Positions 12,701 to 25,603 of a stretch of 64,000 nt of DNA are shown here, one piece after another. The stretch comes from Petrosia ficiformis (lineage: Eukaryota; Porifera; Demospongiae; Haplosclerida; Petrosiidae), in the NCBI GenBank assembly GCA_947044365.1, contig OX345641.1, positions 6,890,130-6,954,129 on the forward strand, given 5' to 3'. Each line of letters starts with the position of its first letter. Position 1 is the stretch's first letter. Below the pieces are notes generated by a model that saw only the letters and a list, made by a program, of their open reading frames with translations, did no database searches and had not been told where the DNA came from. The translations under genes were made by a program, and so were the position numbers.

Positions 12701-14500
12701 AAGTTTTGAACATTTTTCTGAGGCCATGCTGAACATGAATGACCTTTAGTCACCATGCATGTATGATGATTTCACATGCTTTGCTTTGAGCATAGGTATT
12801 ATGATATTCCCAATTACCATTTACAGTAAATTCAACTGCATTGATCATTATATCAATGACATATCTTTTCCTTCACATGGCAGAAGTTGATTATGAAAAT
12901 ATTTATAAGTGGTGTAAATTTTGTTTGCAAGTAAAATTTATAGATTGTATGTTTCTATTGATACATGAAAAATGCATGATTGGATTGAAATTACCTAGTA
13001 TTTGGAAATAATTATGCTATAATTTAGGCAATGGCTTTGCACTTGATGGCTATCCATACATAATATACATGTGTGTATGTATGGATAGAATTATGTACGT
13101 GTAGAGGAATATATGAATGTATAAGTATTAAATAATCATAACTATGTATATGCAATTATCCATGTATGTAAGAATAGAGAAAGAGTTTATATTACTTTCC
13201 CATGTTTTATGGTAACGTAACAATCATATAAATTATTTTTACTATAATAACATTTAATTTACAGAAATAACTGGCATGTTAGCAACTAATAATATTATTA
13301 TTATTATAAATTACTCCAACTTAATCTTGCGTAACTTATTCCTGATTATGTTCAAATACTCATTCATTGTTCCTGTTCACTCACAGGCCAATGTTTGGAA
13401 ATATGGAAATGTAAAAATGAATTTTTTTGGGATTGATTAATATATCTTGGCAACAAAGGTGATTTGCATTATTCTACATGGAAGACGTATCTTACAGTAT
13501 GGGAACAGAAACAATAATGAACAATGTAATGGTTTGGTTGATGGGTGGCCTGGGAAATAGGTGGGTATGTAGGTTACACTTTAATGTAAATGATAAGCAA
13601 TAGCCTTCCATAAGAAACATCCAATCTCATTTACAGGGATTGTATAGTCATAGCATTATAATTAAAAATAAAATTAATGTTAGATCCATATTAAATAGAA
13701 TGATATAAATTATAAGCAAAAATGTATTTTGTTAACATTGCCAGGATACCAATAACTATATACAGTATTATGTATTACACAGTATATAATTATAACATAG
13801 TGTAGCCGTTGTGGCTGCTTGTTTGTTTGTTGTGTGTGTTTGTCTACACCTATTGCTAGCATGCTAGACACATGAATTTTCATGTATATAATTTACATGT
13901 AGATGTGCTTCTATCATGTTGCTGTCCTGAAAAGAAGTAGTGGATTTAATTTAACATTACTTGTGCACTTCAACTACTACATGTAAATTAAGACATCTTA
14001 CAAATTTTTTTTCATTTACGAGATCTATTAATAGTCAATAACTGAACCATTTTGACATAGGTTCAAAACATTCTCCAAAAAGGTAAGTTTTCATCGTACA
14101 TTTCTTATTTGTTTTTATTGTACATGTACATATATGTATATATGTGTTGTGTTTTATATTTGAACATAGTTGATTTGTAAATGCAGTTGCAAAGATAGTA
14201 AATATATCCTCCATCAGCTGTGTAATAACAATATTGATTTAGTAGGTCATGTCATGTAATCAGTAAAGCTATAGAGATAACTCGTCTTCAGCAAGCTGAC
14301 ACAACTTTGGTAAGTCATTTCATAAAATCATTAAGGCTGTGTGAAAAGAACTCATCCTCAGCAAACGTTTTACTTAGATGAAACAACTTTGGTAGTTATT
14401 TCATTTAAGCTATAAGCTAGTTATATGGCTTGAATTATAAAATGGTTACTGTCCAAAAGGGAACTGATACTTATGGTTGAATGAACCATGCAGGGTAAAT
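9727..14500. other. A1-B2 intergenic region, no gene seen
   Basis: About 5 kb of AT-rich DNA between the divergent genes A1 and B2. It contains AT dinucleotide runs at 11330-11360 and 11830-11945, a MITE-1 copy at about 12498-12752, and blocks at 13310-13500 that recur inverted near 6700-6900 and in diverged form near 28230-28700. No coding exon is supported. Confidence 0.6.
12498..12752 (+). repeat. MITE-1 family copy
   Basis: It starts GTCTGTTCACATTCGCGATA and ends with a TTTCTGAGGCCATGCTGAAC-like terminus, the inverted partner. The left-duplication counterpart at 2079-2205 is truncated at the matching GAAAAT position, which marks one edge of the 1.1-kb length difference between the copies. 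Confidence 0.6.
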
Positions 14501-14531
14501 ACCACATACTATTTTTGTGTAAAATTATGAG

Positions 14532-14539
14532 TATATAAG
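14532..14539 (+). promoter_or_regulatory. TATA box of gene B2
   Basis: TATATAAG lies 113 bases before the B2 start. The surrounding sequence is nearly identical to the B1 promoter. Confidence 0.6.
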
Positions 14540-14652
14540 AAAGGTTTGTTGCACACTAGAGCATCATAGTAAAGGACAAGATAAAGAATATATCAGAAAG
14601 ATATCAAGTTACTTCATTTTGCAAAATTATTATAAATTTCCAAATTTGTACA

Positions 14653-15384
14653 ATGGAAGTCAGTTACCAGAGAATTATTTTCCTTCTAATTCTAATAGTT
14701 GTAGCAATAGAAGGAAGTGATAATCAAACTGATGAGTTACGAAAGAAGTTAAAAGAAGGACTCTTTGATACTATGAGAATATTGGTAAATATCATTTATG
14801 ATTATGTATTTTTAAACCAACAATGTTTGGTTGGATACATTTCAATTAGTATATTCCATTATTTAATATTTATCAACAGCGTTTTAGCACGAATATGACA
14901 GAGCAGACCAATCTCAGGAAAATGAATTCAACCGAGTCAATTTTTAAACAACTGTTTGATTATAGTATTGAAATTAGCAATGAACCAGGTGAAGAAGAAA
15001 CTAAATCAGAGATATTAAGAGTTGCTTGTGAATGGGTAAGTTAGTATGTGGACTTTGATGGATAGATGATTGTTGGAATAGATAGATGATGTGTGTATTA
15101 TGCATCTACACGTTAACATAATTATTACAAATAATTATTTTCTATAGTCAAACACAAAACTTAATAATAATAGCCAGACATTGGACTGCACAGATAAAAA
15201 CAGTTTCATGGAGACTTTGATGCCAGTTGCAGTTAAAGTATTAGTTACTAAAATATGGAATAAAATGAGGGATCTAGCTGAAGATCGTGGTATTGAGATT
15301 TGTTCGTGGTTTAAGAGTACTTTCGATAAAGATAGTGGAGAACAACTGTACAATTTCATGTATAGTAAACTAAAATGTGATTAA
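14653..15384 (+). CDS. Gene B2: small secreted helical protein, three exons
   Basis: Exons 14653-14784, 14880-15035 and 15148-15384 join through two phase-0 introns into 174 residues, paralogous to B1. The signal peptide, the ACEW exon end, the LDCT and ICSW cysteines and the terminal Cys-Asp are all kept. It lacks the four residues that B1 has before its terminal Cys. By eye about 18 codons differ by replacement and about 6 are silent between B1 and B2, with clusters at the start of exon 2 and in the loop before ICSW. The promoter is shared with B1. It is oriented tail-to-tail with receptor-like gene C, about 850 bases away. The molecular function is not recognised. Confidence 0.85.
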
Positions 15385-16236
15385 TATGTCTCGTTAATAT
15401 CATGTGATAATCCATAATGTTACAGTATGAATTTTAAATTAAGTTTTATACTTTTTATTCAGTACCTATGGAATTACAATCACTTGTATTTAAAAGTAGT
15501 AAATGTTTAATAGGTATTACTTTCGCTTCAATTTAATCTATTCACTTAATGTTATTTTTTTCGGCCATACATACAAATGAATTATAAGACACAAAAACAT
15601 ATTAGACTAATTATAAATACATATGTACATAATCAGGATTCATATAGTTGAGTTTATGGACTGATATAACTGATAAAGTCTAAAATTACACATTTTAAAG
15701 CTATAAGAACTAAGGCATACTTCAATTATAAAAACAATGTTTCACTTAACAACACATATGTGCATTATATACACAGTATCATATATTCTAATTATGAATA
15801 TGCATATATTATACACGCATATGTGCATTATATACACAGTATCATATATTCTAATTATGAATATGCATATATTATACACACATATGTACAAACATATGTG
15901 TATTTAAATTATGATGTACATTCCAAAGATTTTCTTACTCATGTGTATACACACAAACACAATTACATAATAGTTACACAATTATACCACCATGCATGCT
16001 GCATACTAAAATGATGGATGCACTGTGAGTTAATACTAATTTGTAGTGCATCCATCATTGGACTGTTCTTAAAATTATTTCAATCGTAGTGAATGTTAAC
16101 TAAGCATGTTCTCTACAAGGAAATGATATATAGTAATTAGGTAAACTGAATAGATTATAACTAAGTAATAAATTAATGGAGTAAACAGTTTCTGTTATGA
16201 AGAAATGATCATTTTTGTATAGACATTATTTTTGAA
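15385..16236. other. B2-C convergent intergenic region
   Basis: AT-rich spacer between the stops of B2 and gene C. It holds a 75-bp tandem duplication at about 15760-15880 containing TATACACAGTATCATATATT, and a hairpin at 16012-16060. Nothing coding was seen. Confidence 0.6.
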
Positions 16237-19200
16237 CTATATTTCTTTCTTTTTTGTGCAAACATCATCTGGTTCCAGAGCAGGTTTCAAACTATGGTCC
16301 TTCATCTCTAGGACCGGCAAATATTTGGTTTCTGGTTCCACTGTACTAGTATCAATAGAGTTTGTAAGTGCAGACGAGAACGAACATTGCGTGTAACCAC
16401 TACCATCTCTTAATGAAGTAGGGCTTAGAGGAGGTTTCCATTGGTCTTTACTCATGTCTGTATAACTTGAATCAGTGTCAACTATACTGAAGTTATCACT
16501 TGTATCTTCAATCGTCTGTGTTGCAGGCGATTCACTGCAATCAAAACTTATCTCCCACTTATCAATGGATGAACAGTCATGGTGAAAAGGACTAGAGGAA
16601 TTCTCAGGAGTTTGTAAATCCATAGTATCTGTTTCTATCACATTACAAAGTTCATCATTAAGAATAAGAAATTGATTTTTTAAACTCTGTGTTGTGGAGT
16701 CTTGTATGTATTCGCTGGAAACAGATCTAGACAATCCAAGAGGAAGTCTGTTAGTCGAATAAGAGCTTTCTGTTGCATTATTATCATTACTTGTTGTTTC
16801 TTCTATTGTAGTTGTGTTTTGTAAGGGAGACCTTTCAAACTCTGACATCATTGAGACGGAATCTAAGTCATTCTTACTCTGTTGAATGTCTTTACTTGTT
16901 ATTATTATATCATCTTTATCTCCCCTAGCTTGCTGGTCAAAGATGGAAGTAGTACCAGGTAGCTTCAAAGAATGGATGATTGTTATCAGAGATTCAGTAG
17001 CACTGAGTTCATCAAAAGCTTTGATTTTCAGTAAATTTTCCTGCAAAATAATTATAATTTTAAAAAAAACAAAATATTTATAATATTATTATGGCCTTAC
17101 TTGTCATTAATACTTTTATCATAAACATATAGTTTAGCTGTATGCTAACAAAATATTATGTTATCTTTGCTTTGATGATAATGACTGACACGTGTATAAA
17201 GAATTCATTGCCCAAAAATAGAAAATTATTCTGCCTTAAACAACTTGCTTACATCTGTACGTGACTGCACTACAATTATATAATTATATAGCTGGTAACC
17301 TTGGTAACATACCCTAGCTATAATTATACATAATATATGTAATATAATATAATATAATTATACATATGTAATATATATAGTATGCTAACAGGTCCTATAT
17401 ACAAAATATAGGACCTGGTTTTGTGTCCGAGGATGTGATATAGCCCGAGCCTGCAAGGGCTATATCACATCTGAGGACACAAAACAAGGGTCCTATATTT
17501 TGTATATAGGACCTATTAGCATACTATATACAATATATTGTATGATGATGAGATCTCCTGTATAGTGTGCACATGGAAGGTCTATATACAATATATAGAA
17601 CTCACCACATAAAAGGGATGATGTCACCATCATACTATATAATATATATATTTTGCAGCTACCTATAACTCATATAATAATTAGTATTTTCATTCACTCA
17701 CCATGTGAATTGGTGACTCTACATCTACATTAAGCTCATGTTGATAAATGAATGTATTCCTATAAAAAGACAATAATTTTAGATTAGTGCAATAAATAAA
17801 TTATTTTCATCCATTAGTGTATTATATTAAGCATTCATTATGCACTGCATGTTGTTTTAATGACCATTTTTAGTTATAGTTATACTATCACTTGTTTCTC
17901 AAATTTATAGTTTAGTTATTGTTTGGGTTTACTAAAAGGGTTTTAGTTTTAGCTAACTAACTGAAAGTGCTCATTATTGGCCAGTGTTCATTTTGCAATA
18001 TACTTCTAATTTAGTTAAAAGTCACAATGCTTTACTAAAAGGAGTTTTAGTTATAGTTATAGTTAACTCAAACAACCTTTTATGCACTACAATTACAGCT
18101 GATATCCAGTATCTGGTCAGATATCATATTAATTAATGGATGTGATTAATTTTGCTAAACGTATTTATTTACAAATAGAACAGTATAATAATAACAAATA
18201 CAATTATATATAATTATATTATATATATAATTTATACATAATTATATACATAACTATAACTATAATTAGATAGTAATTAGTATTGTTGTAATACCTCAGT
18301 TGCATGATAACAAGGTCTTGTGGATAGTTAACGCTAAAAAGAAATGTTATCATAGGTCATGCAATCATGAATTTATGTAGCAAAATACATCTTACCACCA
18401 CATGAAGAGATGCTGTTTTTGAAAATAGCAATTTAACTAGTAACTGAGGCAACCACTGTGTGGTTACAATAACCAATTCATACTGATGTATCCAATCATA
18501 ATAATTATTATAATTATGTACATAATTATATCCAACTCACTCATCATATTTCTTTTTCTTCCACATAAAAATTGAGATAAGGAGTCCAATAACACATATT
18601 CCACACAAGAGTATCACAGAGAGTGGTAGCACAATTACCATTATAATGACTGAATCAGATACACATGCATTTGATGGTTCAAATATAACCTTTTGTGTTG
18701 GAATTCTGCTTGAGTCTGGTTGACAATAGACAGGTGAAGTGATATCAGTGAGTACTGCAGCAGATGATGAGTCTGGTGGAGAGTAGATTAGTGAAGTACT
18801 TTCTATAAGAGCTGCGACTGATGACGTTTTGCTTGAGTCTGGTGGTAGTGAAATACTTTTCATAAGAACTGTTGGTTAGAATACAAAAGGATAATTTAAA
18901 ATGCATTGATTTTGGATACTGGAGTAATCAATCTGGCCAATATTATGTGTGTAGTTAAGAGTTGACTTGTTTTAAGTTTTTCAAACCATTGTGAGGCTGT
19001 GGTAATGTCATAAAATAGACTCCCATAATTACACAAAACTGAATGGATACAATATACACACAATATTGTTTATAATCACATTCTGCTTGCACAAGAGAAT
19101 TATGTCTCTTTACGGACATGGAACTATCAATTCACATGCAATGCAATACAAGGCACTAATAGCTTCCATTAGTTTTACTACATCGTTGATTACAAATTAG

Positions 19201-22200
19201 AAATAGCTTGGTTATTGAATAAACAATATCCCATATCCACAAATAGCAAAGCCGGTTAATTATGTATAATTATGAAAATTATAATTATAGTGATAAAAGG
19301 AGTGTTTAGAACTGATCAAATATACAATGCTCTATATATTATATAGTTATTACATGTATTATAGTACATTATATATATATATATGTAATATGTACAATAT
19401 AGATAATATAATAATTATTCATACATTCATAATTACATTTCACACTATTTCAAGAAAAAGTGTCGAAAATGAAGTTTACCTTCACAAGTTGCAGTGTCTG
19501 TAAATGTGAACCAACAGGAGTGATACCATGAAAATACACAACCTCCAAATATACACCTTACACCATCTAATGGGTAAACACCACTATCAATTAAGCCATC
19601 TGAACGGTCAATTGGAATTTGAGGATATCCTGAAAGCTGTATTAAATTATAAATAGAAGTTTAATTTGTTAGTAATATTCATCTCACTTATGAATTAATA
19701 AATAGATACATATCACTATTACAATAATCATCACTAAATTGTGATTGAGACCATGAATGCTGCATCCACCCACAGGACCGGGATGTGAAGCACATTAACA
19801 CAACCATCCCAGTCACAATCTGAAGTGCTGTATCACAATAATTATCATGAATCCAACTAGGAGAACATCCATCTGCACTATTAGGTACTGACCAACTCAT
19901 TGTGGCTGTTTAAATTGTCTAACCCACTGTGGCTATTAAATTTTCTGAGCCATTGTGGGAAATTTGCTAAGCAGTTAAATTTTCTAAGTCATTATGCCAG
20001 TCACTGTGTTTTTTTAGTGTGTGTGTGTGTGGCTGTACATTAGGTTGTATAATTTATGTTTTTATATAGACCTGTCATCTGCAAACGACGCATTATATAT
20101 ATATAATAATAGACAGAGGATATTTTTTACAGGTGGAAGTACATACTTTGGTTAAATATTATAAATACAAAACGATACCCCACCACAAGCCTGATAGCTA
20201 TACTCTCTAGAGTGGATGAAAGTGCCTTATGAATAGTATACAGCTGCTATATGAATATCCACTGCAATTATAATAAATATAAAACATGATTACATTATAA
20301 TAACATGAGTGAGCCCCAGGTCTACGCATACTCTCTGATCTTGCATGCTTGCTTAAATGCCACCTCGATGGACAGTTATTGTATTCTCTTAATTATATGA
20401 TGCAATTTTTGCTTGCTCATGAATGCCTCTTGGATAGTTATCATGTCTAGTAATTACAATTATAAGTGCAGGGTTTATAGTGACACTACACTCTGTTATC
20501 TATGTACAGCACCACGAGGACATGATAATTATTAATAACATACAATTTGAAAAGGAAAACTTTCAGAAATACTCAGATTAGAGTACAACATGAACACTTC
20601 ATTGCTCAACACTGCTGGTGTTTAATTAATTTGTAAACAGTGTTTGATTATGCCTGCCTCACCTTTTGTGGAGTTTATGTACCTAGACTTTTTGTTTTAA
20701 CAGCGAATTATCCAGTGTTGTTTTAGTTAACTATAACTATAACTATAACTACAACTAAAACCCCTTTTAGTAAGGCATTATGACTTTTTGTTAACTAACC
20801 TATAATCAAATTACATGTCTGCTGTAAAACTATAACTAACTAAAATGAAAAATAGCCAATATTAGGTACTTTAGTTGGTTAACTAAAACTAAAACCCTTT
20901 TACTAAACCAAATATTTAATTAAACTATAAAACTGTGATAAACCAGGCATACTATAACTAAACTAAAACTGTGATAAACCAGGCATACTATAACTATAAC
21001 TAAAACTGTGATAAACCAGGCATACTATAACTAAACTAAAACTGTGATAAACCAGGCATACTATAACTATAACTAAAACTGTGATAAACCAGGCATACTA
21101 TAACTAAACTAAAACTGTGATAAACCAGGCATACTATAACTAAACTAAAACTGTGATAAACCAGGCATACTATAACTAAACTAAAACTGTGATAAACCAG
21201 GCATACTATAACTAAACTAAAACTGTGATAAACCAGGCATACTATAACTAAACTAAAACTGTGATAAACCAGGCATACTATAACTAAACTAAAACTGTGA
21301 TAAACCAGGCATACTATAACTAAACTAAAACTGTGATAAACCAGGCATACTATAACTAAACTAAAACTGTGATAAACCAGGCATACTATAACTAAACTAA
21401 AACTGTGATAAACCAGGCATACTATAACTATAACTAAAAGTGGTCATTTTTGTAAAACTAAAACAACACCAGAATTATCATTGGTACAATTATAATATAA
21501 TTTTGTAATCAGCCATACTAAAGTAGTTTTGAGAAGTGATATAACTCTCTCTCACCTAATTTAGGATAGCTATTTACATTATATTCATATCCTTTAACAC
21601 TCTTTTGCTGTAAAAGCTAAACACTTAGTGCTTCATTAACATTTTCGAGAGGTGTTAGATGCTGACACTAAGGTGTGATTGTATCACTTTGCTTTATAAC
21701 AGTGAAACTGTGGTTAGTAGGAATAGTTTGCAAGCATAATTTGTGAAAACCGATCATTCTGGGAATGCATTGCATTACGATCACATACAAATATGGTATA
21801 TGACATGTTTTATATCTACCATGCATGGTCCAAACTCATGTCTTGGTATCACCTACATGCACACAATAATGAAGATTTCTTTGAGAGATGCCTTCTCTCA
21901 GGCTCATGCAACAGGTTAGAATCATGATTGGAGCTGTTGCTTTAGTATGAGTACAGTAGTATCCTTATGATGCAATTGATACATACTTACATGCTAGCAG
22001 GTTTAATTGTAAAAGTGATAGTCATGGAATACTTAAATTTTATTTGGCCAACATATACCACAGTTTTGCACTGGGAAGAGCAGTCATATACATTGCTTCA
22101 TGCTACCTTTAATGAACTAAACTGAGGTAGTTGGGTAATATAAGTACCTGGTGAACTTAGCACACTTACTAACTAGTGTATGTAAATAAAATGAACGAAA

Positions 22201-22750
22201 TGGAGGAATACACCGACTAATAATTTTAACTATCAAATGCTTACCTTTGTTCCATTATTATAATAACAGTTGTATTGAATAGTGATAATATACAGATCTG
22301 CGTCATCACCCTTCGAGCTCCAATTAACTTCAGCAGTTGTATTTCTACAATCTGCATTTATGCTAATTCTATCTCTATTCACACTTGTGTCACCTGAGAA
22401 TTTTGATATTATTGCATGTAAGTATTAAGTAGTGTATGAAACTTCATGTGCCTAGCATGCTAGCAATAGGCATAGACAAACACGCCACAATAGCTGTATG
22501 CAGGTACGTGTGGATAATATAATTAATTTTATCATTTATACTGAATCAATGATATGGATATATTCAATGACATGTGCCCACATTCAGATCATATTGCCTT
22601 CAAAACTCTAATTAAATTTGGAAAACAGTGACAATTAAACTATTGTGTTTATCTCTTAGAATTCAATGCTTCAGAATCAATTTCATAGTGCCCAAAATCT
22701 AAATGTTTCATGCGCAGGGAAGATACATCCAGATCCTTTAAGGTTGTTGC

Positions 22751-22781
<31 letters not shown>

Positions 22782-24070
22782 CATATTTATACATATATAT
22801 ACATAATTATTTATATATATATATATATATTTGTGTTGAGATTTATTTTGGTACGCTATTATAATTATACCAAGAAGAAACAAATGAGTATAATAACATA
22901 ACTGATCATGAAAAGGCACACATGCGTAAAGCTATATCTTAGCAACAAGATTAAACTAAATAATACTTTCATACTAGTACAGTACATAGCTTTAATACGT
23001 ATGGGGTTATCTGAAGGTGATGAATCATGTTTGTTTGTATACTTGCTTTTAACGTTTTGATATCCTTACATGTTCTTACATTTTTTTGAAAATGTGTAAT
23101 AATTATTATAATACAGTATGGATGTATAATTTAAATATTAGTAATTTATTTTGTCATGAAGTGCTCATATCTCAATACACTATATCATTTTATTGTTAGT
23201 CTTCTACCACAAAAGAAATTAGCAGACAACTGTGATTACAAATAGCATATAACATAATCTGAAGGAATTGGTCTTAATGGCCGAAAGATGTTCTAATGGA
23301 GAATAGATAGCAGTGTGGAATAGTGAAAGTTATTAAGTAGAGAGACAAGCAGCCTGACCTATATAGTAGATAATGTCTACAATAGCTCGTCCTCTAAGAG
23401 TTCAGATTATAGAGCATCTGGGCCGGTTCAAATCCCAGCTGCTCCAGATGTCTCTCTCTTCAATTTGTAATAACAATTATATTGCCATCTGTTGCACTAT
23501 TATTCTCTTCCCACTTTTGAAGCAATTAGAAATAACCCAAGACAGGAAAAATATTCAATTTGACACGGCTTATTAGTTACTTGAAAGAATAGCCTACTAT
23601 TTAAAGATGTAGTTGCAAGATGAACTATGTTTCAGAAAGAACGACCCATGCTCACCAAAACATATCTGCATGACATCACTCCGCTGAAACACTAACAGCA
23701 TCACTAAAATGTGTGCTATGTATTCAATTATCTGGTGAGACACAATTGTGTCACAGATATGCTATATTATAGTTATTATAATAATCAAATGGCGAAATTC
23801 ATGCAATGAGGATAATGGTAGAGAGATTATATAATGCATAAACCAAAGGCGAGCAACTGAAAACTAAACGTCATTTCACAGTTGACTTCACATTATATAA
23901 TATAATCTTTATATATTATATATATAGATATTAAAATTCATATAATTACACATAATAATATACAATGATATTTCCTACAGTGACTCACATTGTGACTTGT
24001 TCTCACAGGCCTGCGGAATTGCGCCTGGAAGCAGAACGCATATTATCAGGACAGAGACCCTAAACAGCAT
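16237..24070 (-). CDS. Gene C: single-pass FN3-like receptor, seven exons
   Basis: Minus-strand exons 23989-24070, 22245-22393, 19480-19636, 18541-18868, 18295-18333, 17702-17759 and 16237-17040 have consistent phases (1,0,1,2,2,0) and give 538 residues. Residues 1-19 form a signal peptide (VSVLIICVLLPGA). Residues 20-129 are a Cys-rich ectodomain; TTAEVNWSS and YIITIQYNC look like FN3 strands B-C. Residues 135-190 form a stalk with three PDSS repeats. The TM helix is about 203-231, followed by WKKKK. The tail of about 300 residues is Ser/Thr-rich with NYPQD, SEYIQD, SSYTDM (464-467, a YxxM PI3K-type motif) and SGYTQC. This is the layout of a signalling receptor. No kinase or named domain is seen in the tail. 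The join of exons 2 and 3 is the least certain, and another exon could lie in that 2.6-kb intron. Confidence 0.7.
17379..17525. repeat. Long fold-back element in a gene C intron
   Basis: A near-perfect inverted repeat of about 147 bp. The arms run from AGTATGCTAACAGGTCC inward through TATAGGACC and GATATAGCCC, and back out through GGGCTATATC to GGACCTATTAGCATACT, around a loop of about 10 bases. It lies between exons 6 and 7 of gene C. It resembles a fold-back MITE and would form a strong RNA hairpin. Confidence 0.85.
17880..18075. repeat. MITE-2 family copy
   Basis: Carries the family motifs CTAAAAGGGTTTTAGTT, AACTGAAAGTGCTCATTATTG and GGAGTTTTAGTTATAG. Related copies are at 20714, 31602, 37270/38490 and 46444. 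It sits between exons 5 and 6 of gene C. Confidence 0.6.
20714..21472. repeat. MITE-2 copy with a 36-bp minisatellite inside
   Basis: The termini are GTGTTGTTTTAGTTAACT at the left and AAACTAAAACAACAC at the right, an inverted pair. Between them about 14 copies of a 36-bp unit (core GTGATAAACCAGGCATACTA) run from about 20930 to 21430. A few units have TAACTATAACT in place of TAACTAAACT. It lies in the intron between exons 2 and 3 of gene C. Confidence 0.85.
22750..22832. repeat. AT/ATAC microsatellite
   Basis: Runs of TA and ATAC repeats in the second-exon side of gene C's first intron. The short ORFs read through it on both strands are low-complexity artefacts. Confidence 0.7.
23376..23456 (+). 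repeat. tRNA-derived SINE-like remnant
   Basis: TAGCTCGTCC and TAGAGCATCTG resemble a tRNA D-arm (A box), and GGTTCAAATCCCAGCTGCTC resembles a T-arm (B box). The acceptor stem does not close into a clean cloverleaf. It is more likely a tRNA-derived repeat than a working tRNA. Confidence 0.4.
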
Positions 24071-25603
24071 TACAATTATTGAAGGAAATTTGTGCTTTTT
24101 TTTTAATAAGCGCGCTAGGAAGTGACGTCTATAATTAAACTGAAATTAAATTGAATTAAATTAAATTAGCTTTCTCCACAGAGTGTGAGTGGTTAACATG
24201 ATGTACACATGTATGGCTTATATAAAGAGATTTCAATATTGATCATTACATTATTAATTAATACAGCTTCTATTGTTATGTATTATACTCTCAACATCAA
24301 ACCATTCAGACAACAGGTAATTGTCCAGCCCAAACCTATTTCAGGTCAATTGCTCATACAAATTAATGTATGTATGCACTATGCAGGTATGAATGTACAT
24401 ATAATAAGCATATATTATAAGTGGAACTCATGAGATGTCAACATAACTTCGTTAAAGTGTATATCGGATGTTGCACATGAATAAATCTGTATCTCTGAGT
24501 GCACAAATGATACATTTTAAATGTATATTTGTATGGGTAACACACCTCATGTGTGTCTCAGTACTGTGAACTATTGCAACAGAATTCATTAAATATTTAT
24601 TAATCTTCACTGGATGGCAACCTTCGTAGTCCCGATCAGTAAATTGGTAACATAACTTAATTGTCGTTAGAAACCTTAAGTCGATTATGTAAGATTAAGC
24701 AGACATTGATTAATTACATCTAACTGCATTAATGACTGTATGATTAAGGATTACACACTGTACATGTAGAGTGAGTTTAATTGCATTAATCATTAGATTA
24801 GTAGCATACATGAAGACTAATAAATAAAAGAGCTTGAGTTGATGTCTTTGATCTACTTCAACATATCCTAAATCAGTCACAATGTTATTGAAGATAGATA
24901 GATATTCATTGACGGAGAACCAGTAGTGCAAGATAGACATAGACTAGTGGATAAACTGGATATCTATGTCAAACTACAACACAAAACAAAATAATTCCAT
25001 ATCAATGTCAAAATAATGTATTAGTAAAAAAGAACACAAAACACTAAAATGCAAGCTAGCAGTTGCTTATTACAATACAGATTCTTCATCAAGTTGAGGA
25101 GATCCTTCACGATTCTTGAAATCACCAACAAACTCATGCAAAATTGCATACATCCTAGTATACTGGCATGTTATATATGTGCATGCATAATATATACATA
25201 TAAGTTCCGTATTATTATTATCTTGATTCTAATATTATCTTTGACAAATTCAGAAAATAATATCCACCACGTTAAGACAACAAATATATAAGAACTGTAT
25301 TTACAACAGTATTTATACATGGCATGGTAATATTATATAAATAACCTCCCCCAGGTAATTGCTTTAAGATGGTTTTGTCAGTTATATTTATGTATTCTCT
25401 TTTAACAAAATGGTCAAACACACAATTAATGAAAATTAAAAATAATGATATTGATGAGCAATATGGTATTATGAATACCGACTATATACACTAAAGTGAA
25501 GAAAAAAAGATTATTTGAGCCAAACTCTTATAATTGAGTATTATTTTATAAAGAAAGAGACACTATGAATAAAGTAGTAATAATACATTATTATTCATAA
25601 ATA
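24071..25603. other. Gene C to A2 intergenic region
   Basis: AT-rich spacer upstream of gene C and downstream of A2. The first 100 bases contain GCGCGCTAGGAAGTGACGTC, the most CpG-dense spot nearby, and probably include the C promoter. Sequence from about 25330 is shared with the A1 3' flank (8440-8720). No other coding exon was found. Confidence 0.5.

Larger units (their letters stand above)
9727..16455. repeat. Right copy of the large direct duplication
   Basis: This segment is collinear with 1-5583. It carries B2 where the left copy carries B1, and its right end is the intact 3' exon of gene C. The extra blocks at 10372-10929 and 12670-13750 have no counterpart in the left copy. Confidence 0.85.

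Noticed and set aside
18380..18420. Short possible exon of gene C between GTTTTTGAAAATAGC and a GTAAGATG donor
   Set aside because: Including it puts a stop (TGA) at the end of the next exon; skipping it keeps all phases consistent.
19688..19900. Minus-strand open frame with Cys/Trp spacing resembling a Notch LNR (CSPSWIHDNYC) that could be an extra gene C exon
   Set aside because: Its ATG lies in a dispersed GCCACAATGG repeat, no splice pair keeps phase 0 on both sides, and the Cys pattern is incomplete.
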